Position numbers and translations under genes: made by a program. The notes beneath the pieces were generated by a model. The model was not told where the DNA came from. It worked only from the letters and a program-made list of their open reading frames with translations, and searched no databases. A DNA stretch of 64,000 bases from Burkholderiaceae bacterium (lineage in GTDB: Bacteria; Pseudomonadota; Gammaproteobacteria; Burkholderiales; Burkholderiaceae_D). Shown piece after piece: positions 24,316 through 32,511 of this stretch (positions are counted from its first letter, which is position 1; every line of letters begins with the position of its first letter). The stretch covers positions 1-64,000 of the forward strand of contig JARLJG010000066.1 of NCBI GenBank assembly GCA_031291325.1. Reading direction: 5' to 3'.

Positions 24316-25740
24316 ATGACAGACAAGCGCATCGATTCGCTCCATGAAGTGTTCGCCGCCGCGATGGCGGAAATCGCGGCGCGGGTTGCCCGCTTGCCTG
24401 CGCCTACGCCTACGCACGATGCATCTAGCGCACCGGCTAGGATTGCGCTTGCCTATAGCGGCGGACTCGACTCGGCAGTGCTGCTGCGCCTGGCCCATCG
24501 CTATGCGCAAGACCAGCATATCGCCTTGCATGCGTTCCACATCCATCATGGCTTGAGTCCGAATGCCGATCAATGGCTGGAGCATTGCCGCCAGACCTGC
24601 GCGGCGCTGGACATCGCCTTCGACAGCCGCCGCGTGGCGCTCGTCAATCGCGACGACAGCGGCACCGAGGAAGCGGCCCGCATCGCCCGTTACGCCGCGC
24701 TCGGTGCGCTGTGCGTCGAACACAACGTGCCCTTGCTGCTGACTGCGCACCATCTCGACGATCAAGCCGAAACCGTGCTGCTGCAACTGTTGCGCGGCTC
24801 CGGCGTGGCCGGCATGTCCGGCATGGATTGCGCCAATCGCGCGCCGGATATGTTGGGCGACGCCAGCCTGGTCATCGCGCGTCCTTTGCTGGCCTTGTCG
24901 CGCTCGACGTTGGAGCAATATGCGCGCGCGCAAGGCATCGGCCATGTCGACGACGAATCCAACAGCGATCCGCGCTATGCGCGCAATGCGCTCAGACATC
25001 AAGTGATGCCGGCCTTGGCAGCATGTTTCCCCGGCTATCAGCAGCGCTTTGCGCGCACTGCCCAGCATGCGCAGGCGGCGCAACGCCTGCTGGTGGAGAT
25101 GGCGGCGCAGGACTTCGCCGCTTGCCGCAGCGGCGACGCGCTTACGGTCGACGGCATCCGGCGTTTGGGAGCCGACCGCGCCGACAATATGTTGCGCTAC
25201 TGGTTCAGCCTGCGCGGCATCCGCATGCCATCGACCGCCTGGCTGCACGAGCTGCGCAAGCAGCTGCTGCAAGCTCAGGCCGATGCGCAATTGTGCGTGA
25301 CCCATGCCGATTGCCATATCCGCCGCCATCGCGAGCGCGTCTATATCACGCGCCGCTACGACGACGATTGTTCCGAAGTGGAGCCGGTAGCCTTCAAGTG
25401 GAACGGCGAGTCGTCGCTGCCGTTCCCATCCTTTCACGGCAGCCTGTATTTCGACGCCGCCGAAACCGGCATCGACGCCGACTGGCTGCGCGGCAAATCA
25501 TGCACACTGCACTACCGGCAGGGCGGCGAGCGCTTGAAGCTGGCCGCGAATCGGCCGACCAAGAGCTTGAAATATCATTATCAGGCGATGGACATTCCCG
25601 CCTGGGAGCGCGAGCGCCTGCCCATGGTCAGCAGCGGCGGTAAATTGCTGTTTGCCGCAGGCTTGGGCATGGATTGCGCGCTGCTTGCGGAAGCCAGCGC
25701 GACAAAAATATGTCTGCGCTGGCAGGCTGACGAGCAATAG
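24316..25740 (+). CDS. tilS: tRNA(Ile)-lysidine synthase
   Basis: The 474-residue protein carries the N-type ATP-pyrophosphatase motif SGGLDS (48-53). The catalytic domain (~40-235) contains HIHHGLSPNAD, TAHHLDDQAETVLLQ and DESNSDPRYARNALRH, followed by TilS substrate-binding and C-terminal domains ending in a LHYRQGGERLK block. It modifies C34 of tRNA-Ile(CAU) to lysidine using ATP and lysine and is usually essential. The ATG has no obvious ribosome-binding site. In many betaproteobacteria tilS sits next to lysC, as here. Confidence 0.95.
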   Translation: MTDKRIDSLHEVFAAAMAEIAARVARLPAPTPTHDASSAPARIALAYSGGLDSAVLLRLAHRYAQDQHIALHAFHIHHGLSPNADQWLEHCRQTCAALDIAFDSRRVALVNRDDSGTEEAARIARYAALGALCVEHNVPLLLTAHHLDDQAETVLLQLLRGSGVAGMSGMDCANRAPDMLGDASLVIARPLLALSRSTLEQYARAQGIGHVDDESNSDPRYARNALRHQVMPALAACFPGYQQRFARTAQHAQAAQRLLVEMAAQDFAACRSGDALTVDGIRRLGADRADNMLRYWFSLRGIRMPSTAWLHELRKQLLQAQADAQLCVTHADCHIRRHRERVYITRRYDDDCSEVEPVAFKWNGESSLPFPSFHGSLYFDAAETGIDADWLRGKSCTLHYRQGGERLKLAANRPTKSLKYHYQAMDIPAWERERLPMVSSGGKLLFAAGLGMDCALLAEASATKICLRWQADEQ

Positions 25741-25873
25741 CAGGCCCCCTCAAGCTGCGAAAAACACATGCCGCAAAACAATTGCAAAAGTGCTACGCCA
25801 CTTGTCTTTTTGCGATGCAGCAGGTAAAGTTAGCGGTTGACCTAATTCGCACCCACTCAATTTTTAAAATCCT

Positions 25874-27124
25874 ATGGCTTTAATTGTCCACAAATACGGC
25901 GGGACCTCGATGGGCTCGACCGAGCGCATCAAGAACGTCGCGCGGCGCGTTGCCAAGTGGCACGACGCAGGCTACCAAATCGTCGTCGTGCCGTCCGCGA
26001 TGTCGGGCGAAACCAATCGCCTGCTCGGTTTGGCGAATGAACTCATGGCGCAGCCCGATCCGCGCGAGCTGGATATGCTGGCCTCGACCGGCGAACAGGT
26101 TTCGGTCGCCTTGCTGTCGATTGCGCTGCATGCGATTGGCAAGCAGGCCGTCTCCTATGCCGGCTGGCAGGTGGCGATCAAGACCGATTCCGCCTACACC
26201 AAGGCGCGCATCCAGTCGATCGACGACGCCAAGGTGCGGCGCGATCTGGACGCCGGCAAAATCGTCATCATCACCGGCTTCCAGGGCGTCGACGACGTGG
26301 GCAACATTGCGACGCTGGGGCGCGGCGGTTCCGACACCTCGGCGGTGGCCGTGGCGGTGGCGATGAAGGCGCAGGAATGCCTGATCTATACCGACGTCGA
26401 CGGCGTCTACACGACCGACCCGCGCGTCGTCTCCGAAGCGCGCCGGCTCAAGACGGTGACCTTTGAAGAGATGCTGGAAATGGCGTCGCTAGGCTCGAAA
26501 GTGTTGCAGATCCGCTCGGTTGAATTCGCCGGCAACTACAAGATGCCGACCCGCGTGCTGTCGTCGCTGACCGACCCCATGATACCGCTGGAAGTGGAAG
26601 CCGCGTCCGGCACCCTGATTTCGTTTGAGGAAGATACAAATATGGAACAAGCTGCAATAACCGGCATCGCCTTCAATCGCGACGAAGCGAAGATCACCGT
26701 ATTGGGCGTGCCGGATCGTCCAGGCATCGCCTACCAGATTCTCGGCCCGATTGCCGACGCCAATGTCGAAGTCGACATGATTATCCAGAACCAGTCGGTC
26801 GACGGCAAGACCGACTTCACCTTCACTGTGCCGCGCGGCGAATTCGCCAAATCGATGGATGTGCTCAGGGGCGTCAAGGAGCATATCGGCGCTGCCAGCA
26901 TCGTCGGCGACGCCAAGGTCTCGAAAGTATCGGTGGTCGGCGTCGGCATGCGCAGCCACGTCGGCATCGCCTCGACCATGTTCCGCACGCTGTCGGAAGA
27001 GGGCATCAATATCAAGATGATCTCCACGTCGGAAATCAAGATTTCGGTCTTGATCGATGAGAAATACATGGAATTGGCAGTGCGCGCATTGCACAAGGTC
27101 TTCGATCTGGAAAAAGAAGTATAA
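25874..27124 (+). CDS. lysC: Aspartokinase
   Basis: The 416-residue protein begins with the kinase signature KYGGTSMGS (residue 7 on). It has an amino-acid kinase domain (~1-245, with FQGVDDVGNIATLGRGGSDTSA) and two C-terminal ACT domains (~265-410). This architecture corresponds to the lysine/threonine feedback-regulated class. It phosphorylates aspartate, the first step to lysine, methionine and threonine. An internal start for a separate beta subunit is conceivable (ATG at 26642). An inverted repeat follows just after the stop. Confidence 0.97.
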   Translation: MALIVHKYGGTSMGSTERIKNVARRVAKWHDAGYQIVVVPSAMSGETNRLLGLANELMAQPDPRELDMLASTGEQVSVALLSIALHAIGKQAVSYAGWQVAIKTDSAYTKARIQSIDDAKVRRDLDAGKIVIITGFQGVDDVGNIATLGRGGSDTSAVAVAVAMKAQECLIYTDVDGVYTTDPRVVSEARRLKTVTFEEMLEMASLGSKVLQIRSVEFAGNYKMPTRVLSSLTDPMIPLEVEAASGTLISFEEDTNMEQAAITGIAFNRDEAKITVLGVPDRPGIAYQILGPIADANVEVDMIIQNQSVDGKTDFTFTVPRGEFAKSMDVLRGVKEHIGAASIVGDAKVSKVSVVGVGMRSHVGIASTMFRTLSEEGINIKMISTSEIKISVLIDEKYMELAVRALHKVFDLEKEV

Positions 27125-27130
27125 ATTTGC

Positions 27131-27162
27131 GCTTGGTCAGCATACTTTTTGTTGACCAAAGC
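27131..27162. repeat. Inverted repeat after lysC overlapping the tRNA promoter
   Basis: Arms GCTTGGTCA (27131-27139) and TGACCAAAGC (27153-27162) pair with a single bulge. The right arm includes the -35 box of the tRNA-Ser promoter. There is no T run, so it is not a standard terminator. Confidence 0.5.
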
Positions 27163-27180
27163 AGCCTGAAAAGCTATCAT
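27152..27180 (+). promoter_or_regulatory. Sigma-70 promoter of tRNA-Ser
   Basis: The -35 box TTGACC (27152-27157) and -10 box TATCAT (27175-27180) are separated by exactly 17 nt. The tRNA begins 41 nt past the -10 box. Confidence 0.75.
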
Positions 27181-27220
27181 GCGTGGCTTTACGGCATTTG
27201 CAATTATTTTGCCGAAGTGT

Positions 27221-27314
27221 GGAGACGTGGCCGAGTGGTCGAAGGCACTTCCCTGCTAAGGAAGCATTCGGGCTTAAACCTGAATCCAGGGTTCGAATCC
27301 CTGCGTCTCCGCCA
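27221..27314 (+). tRNA. tRNA-Ser (anticodon GCU), with encoded CCA
   Basis: This 94-nt tRNA has acceptor arms GGAGACG (27221-27227) and CGTCTCC (27304-27310), discriminator G and encoded CCA (27312-27314). The anticodon loop CTGCTAA gives anticodon GCU (serine, AGC/AGU codons). The long variable arm (around GCATTCGGGCTTAAACC) is typical of class II serine tRNAs, and the T loop TTCGAAT is normal. A promoter and a rho-independent terminator bracket it, so it is a single-gene unit. Confidence 0.97.
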
Positions 27315-27350
27315 GAGATACCGCAAACGACAGCAAAGTTTGCTTTGAAA

Positions 27351-27382
27351 CCCCTAAGACATCAAACGCTTAGGGGTTTTTT
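27351..27382 (+). terminator. Rho-independent terminator after tRNA-Ser
   Basis: An 8-bp stem CCCCTAAG/CTTAGGGG (27351-27358 with 27369-27376) is followed by TTTTTT (27377-27382). Confidence 0.9.
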
Positions 27383-27512
27383 GTTGTTCGGAACGAAAAA
27401 GTTTGTCAATTGACTACCCCAAAGTATTGGGACATCATGCGGACGGTTGACGATATTCCGGCGACAATTCCTTACCTGCGCGCGCAGGATAAATGTGAGA
27501 AATGAATTGACG

Positions 27513-28616
27513 ATGGCATCGATAGCAAGCACAGAACTCTCCGCCGACATTCCGACAGCATGGTTCGATACTGCCGCCAGGCATGTGGGCGACATCCTCT
27601 CGCTGGCGATCGCGCATAAGGATGCTCACAACGCGGTGGTGGTGTTCGATACGCGCTGCGTGCTGGCGCAAGTTCTTGCGGCCGCCTATCGCCGCTGCAT
27701 TCTCAATGCGCGCTTCATCGATTTCGATGCGACCGACGCCGGCGAGGTTCTCGCTGCGTTCGAGCGTTTGGCGCCGGACGATCTGGTGGTGCTGATTCAA
27801 TCGACCGCATTTCGCCTGAACGCTTACCGTTTGCGGGTCGAATTGTTCAAGCGCTCCCTCAAGGTGATCGAGCATGTGCATCTGGCGCGCATGCCGGGCG
27901 CGCAGGCGGGCGTGTATATCGATTCGCTGGCATACGACCCGGCCTACTTTCGCGGTGTCGGTAGGGCCTTGCAAGCGCGCATCGACCGCGCCGGCAGCGG
28001 CGTCGTTGAAGGCGGCGGCGAGCGGCTGGTGTTCGCTTCGCCATTTGAAGCGGCGAAGGTGAATATCGGCGATTATTCCGGCATGAACAACGTCGGCGGT
28101 CAATTTCCGATCGGTGAAGTGTTCACCGAGGCGCGCGATCTGGAGGCGACAAACGGGCGCGTGCGCATTTTCGTATTCGGCGACACGTCGTTCCTGGTCA
28201 ATCGACCGGCGCAGCCTATCACGTTGGTGGTCGACAAGGGGCGGGTGGTGGAGGCGCTCGATTCGACGCCGGAATTCGACCAGGTTCTTGCCATTATCCG
28301 GGCCGACGAAGGCGAGATATGGGTGCGTGAAATCGGCTTCGGCTTGAATCGGGCGTTTTCGGTCGACCGCACGGTTGCCGATATCGGCACCTACGAGCGC
28401 ATGTGCGGCATCCACCTTTCGCTCGGCGCCAAACATGGCTCGTATAACAAGCCGCTTATCAAACGCAAGGACGCCAAATATCACATCGACGTGTTCGCCG
28501 TCACCGATGCTGTATACCTGGATGACGAGTTGGTTTACCGGGACGGTGCTTGGCAGGTATTGCTAAAAAACAATGAAGCTTTCCTCAAAGCCGAATGCAA
28601 TGATGGTATCGAATAG
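27513..28616 (+). CDS. M29-like aminopeptidase-fold protein
   Basis: The 367-residue protein resembles the M29 aminopeptidase/NicX superfamily. Its central block GGERLVFASPFEAAKVNIGDYSGMNN... and GGQFPIGEVFTEA contains the Glu of the PxGEVFT metal-binding signature, and GEIWVREIGFGLN and HLSLGAKHGSYNK give later metal-ligand candidates. Family members are metal-dependent peptidases or ring-cleaving dioxygenases; which applies here is unclear. The ATG at 27513 is favoured, since the longer TTG-started frame overlaps likely leader sequence. It is not part of the flagellar operon that follows. Confidence 0.6.
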   Translation: MASIASTELSADIPTAWFDTAARHVGDILSLAIAHKDAHNAVVVFDTRCVLAQVLAAAYRRCILNARFIDFDATDAGEVLAAFERLAPDDLVVLIQSTAFRLNAYRLRVELFKRSLKVIEHVHLARMPGAQAGVYIDSLAYDPAYFRGVGRALQARIDRAGSGVVEGGGERLVFASPFEAAKVNIGDYSGMNNVGGQFPIGEVFTEARDLEATNGRVRIFVFGDTSFLVNRPAQPITLVVDKGRVVEALDSTPEFDQVLAIIRADEGEIWVREIGFGLNRAFSVDRTVADIGTYERMCGIHLSLGAKHGSYNKPLIKRKDAKYHIDVFAVTDAVYLDDELVYRDGAWQVLLKNNEAFLKAECNDGIE

Positions 28617-28748
28617 ATTAATGCGTGATGAAAGTTAATTTATTATCATTTATTTGGTCTCTTAGCTTGAATTAGTTAAATAAATAACAATAAATAACAA
28701 CAAAAATCAAAATAATTTGAAAATTTCAAAAATTTTTCAATAAATCCC

Positions 28749-28775
28749 TAAAGTTTCCCCAAACCCGGTCGTTAG
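28749..28775 (+). promoter_or_regulatory. Sigma-28 (FliA)-like promoter match 1
   Basis: TAAAGTTT, 11 nt, then GTCGTTAG. The -35 element equals the enterobacterial FliA consensus TAAAGTTT and the spacing is the consensus 11; the -10 element matches GCCGATAA at 5 of 8 positions. It points toward flhD. Confidence 0.5.
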
Positions 28776-28851
28776 CAATCCTAGATACGGGAGATTGCAG
28801 TTTGGGTTTAGAGAGCATCTAAAAATATTTAAAAATATTTTTAAAAATCCC

Positions 28852-28878
28852 TAAAGTTTCCCTAATTCGTGCCGTAAC
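28852..28878 (+). promoter_or_regulatory. Sigma-28 (FliA)-like promoter match 2
   Basis: TAAAGTTT, 11 nt, then GCCGTAAC. The same -10 element with the same spacing occurs upstream of flgM (55140-55166), a classic FliA target, which strengthens the call. It points toward flhD, about 360 nt upstream of its start codon. Confidence 0.6.
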
Positions 28879-29239
28879 CAGATCAGACGCGTTGATATGC
28901 GATGGTTTGGTTGTGAGTCTGCAACAATTTTTGAGGAAATTTAACTAAGTATTACGAAATAAATTCTCACTTTCAATATTGCTTCTAAGATAGTTTCTAT
29001 CTGTAATCGATTTTGTCGATCGGCTGGAAACCTAAGCTGGAAGCCGCTTCCGAGCCATTTCGCATGATTCGGAGGAGTCGCTGCCTGACGTTTGTAAGAC
29101 AAACGCCTACAGGTGGCGAGGTTGCGTCTCCTACGCAAAATACCGAATACCGCCTCTTCCCCCTCGTTCAATCACCATCCAGAATGCAATCACTGGCCGA
29201 GCAAATTGCCACCAGCATTCACCGGATGGGAGTTTCACC

Positions 29240-29557
29240 ATGAACACGAACGACATGATTGCAGAGATCCGTGACGCGAACCTGGGTTATTTGATGCTTG
29301 CGCAACAAATGATACGCGCTGACAAAGCCACCGCAATTTTTCGCCTCGGGATCAGCAGCGACATCGCCGATTTGATCGAGGGGATGAATAATGCACAGAT
29401 TCTGAAGCTGGCGGGCACCAACATGATGTTGGCGCGATTTCGTTTCGAGGACGGCACTATCCTCGGTATGCTGACCAATTACAACAAGGATCGGAATTTG
29501 GCGCATTCACATGCTGCCATTTTGATGGCGGGCCAGGCGGTCGAAGAAATCGCTTGA
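29240..29557 (+). CDS. flhD: Flagellar master regulator subunit FlhD
   Basis: The 105-residue protein is a full-length FlhD: the start MNTNDMIAEIRDANLGYLMLAQ, then RADKATAIFRLGIS and the C-terminal helix AILMAGQAVEEI. With FlhC it forms the hexameric activator that recruits RNA polymerase to class II flagellar promoters. It has a good ribosome-binding site (GGGAG) and precedes flhC by 63 bp. Confidence 0.96.
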   Translation: MNTNDMIAEIRDANLGYLMLAQQMIRADKATAIFRLGISSDIADLIEGMNNAQILKLAGTNMMLARFRFEDGTILGMLTNYNKDRNLAHSHAAILMAGQAVEEIA

Positions 29558-29620
29558 AGTTTGAGCGCGCTACCCAAGCAAATTCAGGTCACAAGCTGCG
29601 ATTAGTCAAGAGGCAAGAAA

Positions 29621-30178
29621 ATGAGCAAGAAGAGTGTTGTTACCGAGGCGCAAGAAATCCAGTTGGCGATCGAGTTGATCAATCTCGGCGCACGTCTCCA
29701 ATTACTGGAGTCGGAAACTTCCCTATCGCGCGAACGCCTGTTGAAATTGTATAAAGAGCTTAAAGGCGTCTCGCCGCCGAAGGGCATGCTGCCGTTTTCG
29801 ACCGACTGGTTTATCACTTGGCAACCGAATATTCATTCGTCGCTGTTTATTGGAATCTATCGTTATCTGCAAGAGCATGCGAAGATTTCCGGCATTGAGG
29901 CGATCGTCAAGGCATACCGGCTATACCTGGAACAGGCCGAGTTGGACGCCAATGGCGAACCGGTATTGTCGCTGACCCGCGCCTGGACGCTGATCCGCTT
30001 TTTTGACAGCAAAATGCTGACGACGACCGCTTGTTGCGATTGCGGCGGGCATTTCGTCGTGCACCGGCTGGATCTGCACGACCACTACACTTGCGGTTTA
30101 TGCCATATGCCGTCGCGCGCCGGCAAAACCAAAAAAGCCCGGGCCGACGCCATATCGGCCTCGCTGGCTGCGGCATGA
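29621..30178 (+). CDS. flhC: Flagellar master regulator subunit FlhC
   Basis: The 185-residue FlhC carries the zinc-binding cysteines C138, C141, C158 and C161 (in CCDCGGHF and TCGLCHMPS), close to the positions known in E. coli FlhC, plus the conserved LQLLESETSLSRERL helix. As the DNA-binding partner of FlhD it activates early flagellar genes. The ribosome-binding site is AGAGGC. A GC-rich hairpin follows the gene. Confidence 0.96.
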   Translation: MSKKSVVTEAQEIQLAIELINLGARLQLLESETSLSRERLLKLYKELKGVSPPKGMLPFSTDWFITWQPNIHSSLFIGIYRYLQEHAKISGIEAIVKAYRLYLEQAELDANGEPVLSLTRAWTLIRFFDSKMLTTTACCDCGGHFVVHRLDLHDHYTCGLCHMPSRAGKTKKARADAISASLAAA

Positions 30179-30233
30179 TAGCCGGCAGCCGATCCCGGCT
30201 GCCACATTAACGCGTCCCCTTTTTCTTTCTCCT

Positions 30234-30261
30234 CAACGCGCCGGCTTATGCCGGCGCGTTG
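30234..30261. terminator. GC-rich hairpin after flhC (possible terminator)
   Basis: A perfect 12-bp stem (30234-30245 with 30250-30261) with a 4-nt loop, 56 bp after the flhC stop. It lacks a clear T run, so it may be a partial terminator or an mRNA-stabilising structure. Confidence 0.5.
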
Positions 30262-30343
30262 ACTTTGCGCGTCGAAAATTTCCCGGTCTTTCGATTTTTG
30301 CGCGATCATCTTGAGTATGCCGATAGTCGATGGATAATAGACG

Positions 30344-31123
30344 ATGTTCGAAGAGGGATATAGCAAGCCGTTCTTGCGCTTGCCTGCGGTGCAGGCAATG
30401 CTGATGCAATTCCTGTCCCTTGCGCTTGTGCTCGGGCTGATGTTCGGGTTGTTCGCGTTTTGGGGCGTCAAGGTGCCGCTCCTTGCTGCCGTTCTGCTGC
30501 AAGCAATCGCGGCGGCCGGTCTGTCTTTTTGGCGCAGGTTGGCCCCTTGGTGGCTGGCGATGCAGATGGTTTTTCTGCCGGGTCTTGTTGCCGGCGCGAT
30601 GTTGCATTTGCCGTCGTCGATCTATTTGCTCGCATTTTTATTTTTACTGCTGCTGTATTGGAGCACGTTTCGCACCCAAGTGCCGTTTTATCCGTCCGGC
30701 GCGGCAGTCTGGGCGGCGGTCGCGGCGCAGTTGCCGACTGCGCGCCCGATTCGTTTCGTCGATGTCGGCAGCGGATTCGGCGGCATGATCTTGCATCTCG
30801 CGAGGCTGCGCCCGGAAAGCGAATTCGTCGGCATAGAACTGGCGCCGTTGCCGTGGCTTGCCAGCCGCGTGCTCGGTCGGCTCACCCGCAGCAGAGGCTG
30901 CTTCTTGCGTGACGATTATCAGCATCTCGATTTTGGCGAATATGACATGGTGTTTGCCTACCTGTCCCCGGCGGCGATGCCTGCCCTGTGGCGCAAGGCG
31001 CGCGCCGAGATGCGGGCCGGCAGCATATTGTTCAGTTATGAATTTGCTATTCGAGAGGCAGAGTCGCAAATCGCCAACATATCCGAGGTCAATGGTCGCA
31101 ATCTCTATCGCTGGAATATGTAA
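30344..31123 (+). CDS. Membrane-anchored class I methyltransferase-like protein
   Basis: The protein has 259 residues. Three or four hydrophobic segments fill the first ~110 residues (LMQFLSLALVLGLMFGLFAF; LLAAVLLQAIAAAGL; MVFLPGLVAGAML; IYLLAFLFLLLLYW). A Rossmann-type methyltransferase domain follows, with the SAM motif FVDVGSGFGGM (~138), the acidic EFVGIEL strand end and DYQHLDFGEYDMVFAYL. The substrate is unknown. It sits between flhC and motA on the same strand, with no ribosome-binding site evident and a hairpin upstream. A link to motility is suggested only by position. Confidence 0.8.
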   Translation: MFEEGYSKPFLRLPAVQAMLMQFLSLALVLGLMFGLFAFWGVKVPLLAAVLLQAIAAAGLSFWRRLAPWWLAMQMVFLPGLVAGAMLHLPSSIYLLAFLFLLLLYWSTFRTQVPFYPSGAAVWAAVAAQLPTARPIRFVDVGSGFGGMILHLARLRPESEFVGIELAPLPWLASRVLGRLTRSRGCFLRDDYQHLDFGEYDMVFAYLSPAAMPALWRKARAEMRAGSILFSYEFAIREAESQIANISEVNGRNLYRWNM

Positions 31124-31371
31124 TACCATGCCGACGTGTGTTACATTAGCAAATAGTTTCTTTTGGTAATTATTGTGCGGTGGTCGTCGTCAAAATCTAA
31201 CGGCCGAGAGTTTCATCGTCGTTTGCGCAAGTGGGCGGAATTGGCTTTTTAGATCGATCATGACTTGTAGAATTTGCGATTCTGAATGATGATTGACTGT
31301 TCAGCGGATGCCGACACTTCGGGCGCAGGGAAACGGTCGGCGATGCTTCTTAAATTCAGGAGTTTGCGGAC

Positions 31372-32232
31372 TTGTTAATCCTAATTGGCTATGCGGTGGT
31401 CATTGGTTCTGTTTTCGGCGGATTCGCGTTGGAAGGCGGGCATCTGGCAGCGCTCTTGCAACCGATCGAACTATTGATGATCGGCGGTGCGGCGTGCGGC
31501 TCCTTTTTTGTCGGCAATAACGGCAAGGCGATCAAGGCAACGCTGAAGACGCTGCCCACTTTGTTCAAGGGCTCCAAATATACAAAAACTCTGTACATGG
31601 AGTTGATGACCCTGCAATTCGAACTGCTGAGCAAGGTGCGCAAAGAGGGCTTGATGTCGATCGAAGGCGATATCGAACAACCTGAGGAAAGCGCCATCTT
31701 CAGCAAGTACCCGAATGTTTTGTCGGATCACCACGTCATCGAATTCATGACCGATTACCTGCGGCTGATGGTGTCGGGAAACATGGACGCGTTTCAGATC
31801 GAGAATCTGATGGATAACGAGATCGATACGCACCATGCCGAGGGCGAAGTTCCTGTCCATGTCGTCGCCAAATTAGGCGACGCCATGCCGGCGTTCGGCA
31901 TTGTCGCGGCCGTCATGGGCGTCGTGCACACGATGGCGTCAGTTGGTCTTCCACCGGCGGAACTGGGGTTGCTCATTGCCGATGCGCTGGTCGGCACATT
32001 CTTGGGTATTTTGCTGGCGTACGGTTTTATCGGCCCGCTTTCCACCCTGATGGAGCAAAAGCTGCACGAGTCGTCGAAAGTATTTCAATGCGTCAAAGTG
32101 ACCCTTTTGGCGAGTTTGAATGGATACGCTCCTGCGTTGGCGGTCGAGTTTGGTCGCAAGGTGCTGTTTTCGACCGAGCGTCCATCGTTTGCCGAACTCG
32201 AAGAACATATTAAGCAATCCAAATCGAAGTAA
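31372..32232 (+). CDS. motA: Flagellar stator protein MotA
   Basis: The 286-residue MotA has four transmembrane segments. The N-terminus MLILIGYAVVIGSVFGGF, the large cytoplasmic loop with charged residues and the C-terminal pair of helices (AFGIVAAVMGVVHTMASVGLPP; LGILLAYGFIGPL) are all present. It starts with TTG at 31372, with AGGAG 10-15 nt upstream; the N-terminal residues match the family exactly from this codon. With MotB it forms the proton-driven stator. Unusually, motB is 279 bp downstream rather than adjoining. Confidence 0.95.
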   Translation: MLILIGYAVVIGSVFGGFALEGGHLAALLQPIELLMIGGAACGSFFVGNNGKAIKATLKTLPTLFKGSKYTKTLYMELMTLQFELLSKVRKEGLMSIEGDIEQPEESAIFSKYPNVLSDHHVIEFMTDYLRLMVSGNMDAFQIENLMDNEIDTHHAEGEVPVHVVAKLGDAMPAFGIVAAVMGVVHTMASVGLPPAELGLLIADALVGTFLGILLAYGFIGPLSTLMEQKLHESSKVFQCVKVTLLASLNGYAPALAVEFGRKVLFSTERPSFAELEEHIKQSKSK

Positions 32233-32339
32233 ACGAGCGTACTATCATAGGTGTGGACTGGCAGAATTTGTCGCTTCTTGAATTGCGCCGGAGTGGGATC
32301 CAACAACAAATGCGGTTAATGTTTATGCATCTATCTAAT

Positions 32340-32459
32340 GGGCATCTCTAAAACTTGGCAAAAGACTTCAATCTCGAGCCTGCTGTGCTCGCGGCGTCGG
32401 TATACATGACCGCTTGTCGACGCGACCACGGTCACTTTTGACAATTTTTAGAAACACTC
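32340..32459. repeat. MITE-like palindromic element, copy 2, between motA and motB
   Basis: A left arm beginning GGGCATCTCTAAAACTTG (32340-32363) and a right arm ending CAATTTTTAGAAACACTC (32435-32459) are imperfect inverted repeats around a 70-bp centre. The CTAAAA-TTG-CAAAAG arm sequence is shared with copy 1 at 15993-16312 and, more weakly, with copy 3 at 56041-56162. Confidence 0.6.
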
Positions 32460-32511
32460 TAAATAGAACAGACTAGATTAGATAACAACATAGACTTCTG
32501 CGGAATGAGAC

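Larger units (their letters stand above)
28617..29239. promoter_or_regulatory. AT-rich control region upstream of flhDC
   Basis: About 620 bp with no gene, strikingly AT-rich between 28,620 and 28,860 (runs of A and T, palindromic AAAAATATTT). It contains two identical 18-bp direct repeats (28742-28759 and 28845-28862), each carrying TAAAGTTT, and a small hairpin CGTTTGT/ACAAACG near 29,090-29,110. The ribosome-binding site GGGAG lies just before flhD. This is the expected place for integration of signals controlling the flagellar master regulator. Confidence 0.7.

Noticed and set aside
26642..27124. Separate aspartokinase beta subunit from an internal ATG
   Set aside because: Known for some bacteria, but no ribosome-binding site convinces me here. 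Noted only as a possibility under lysC.
28617..28862. CRISPR array or tandem-repeat locus in the AT-rich block
   Set aside because: Only two copies of an 18-bp repeat are present, 103 bp apart, with no regular spacers and no cas genes.
31124..31371. A sigma-28 promoter directly upstream of motA
   Set aside because: I looked for TAAAGTTT-N11-GCCGNNAA and found no acceptable match. motA may be driven from further upstream.
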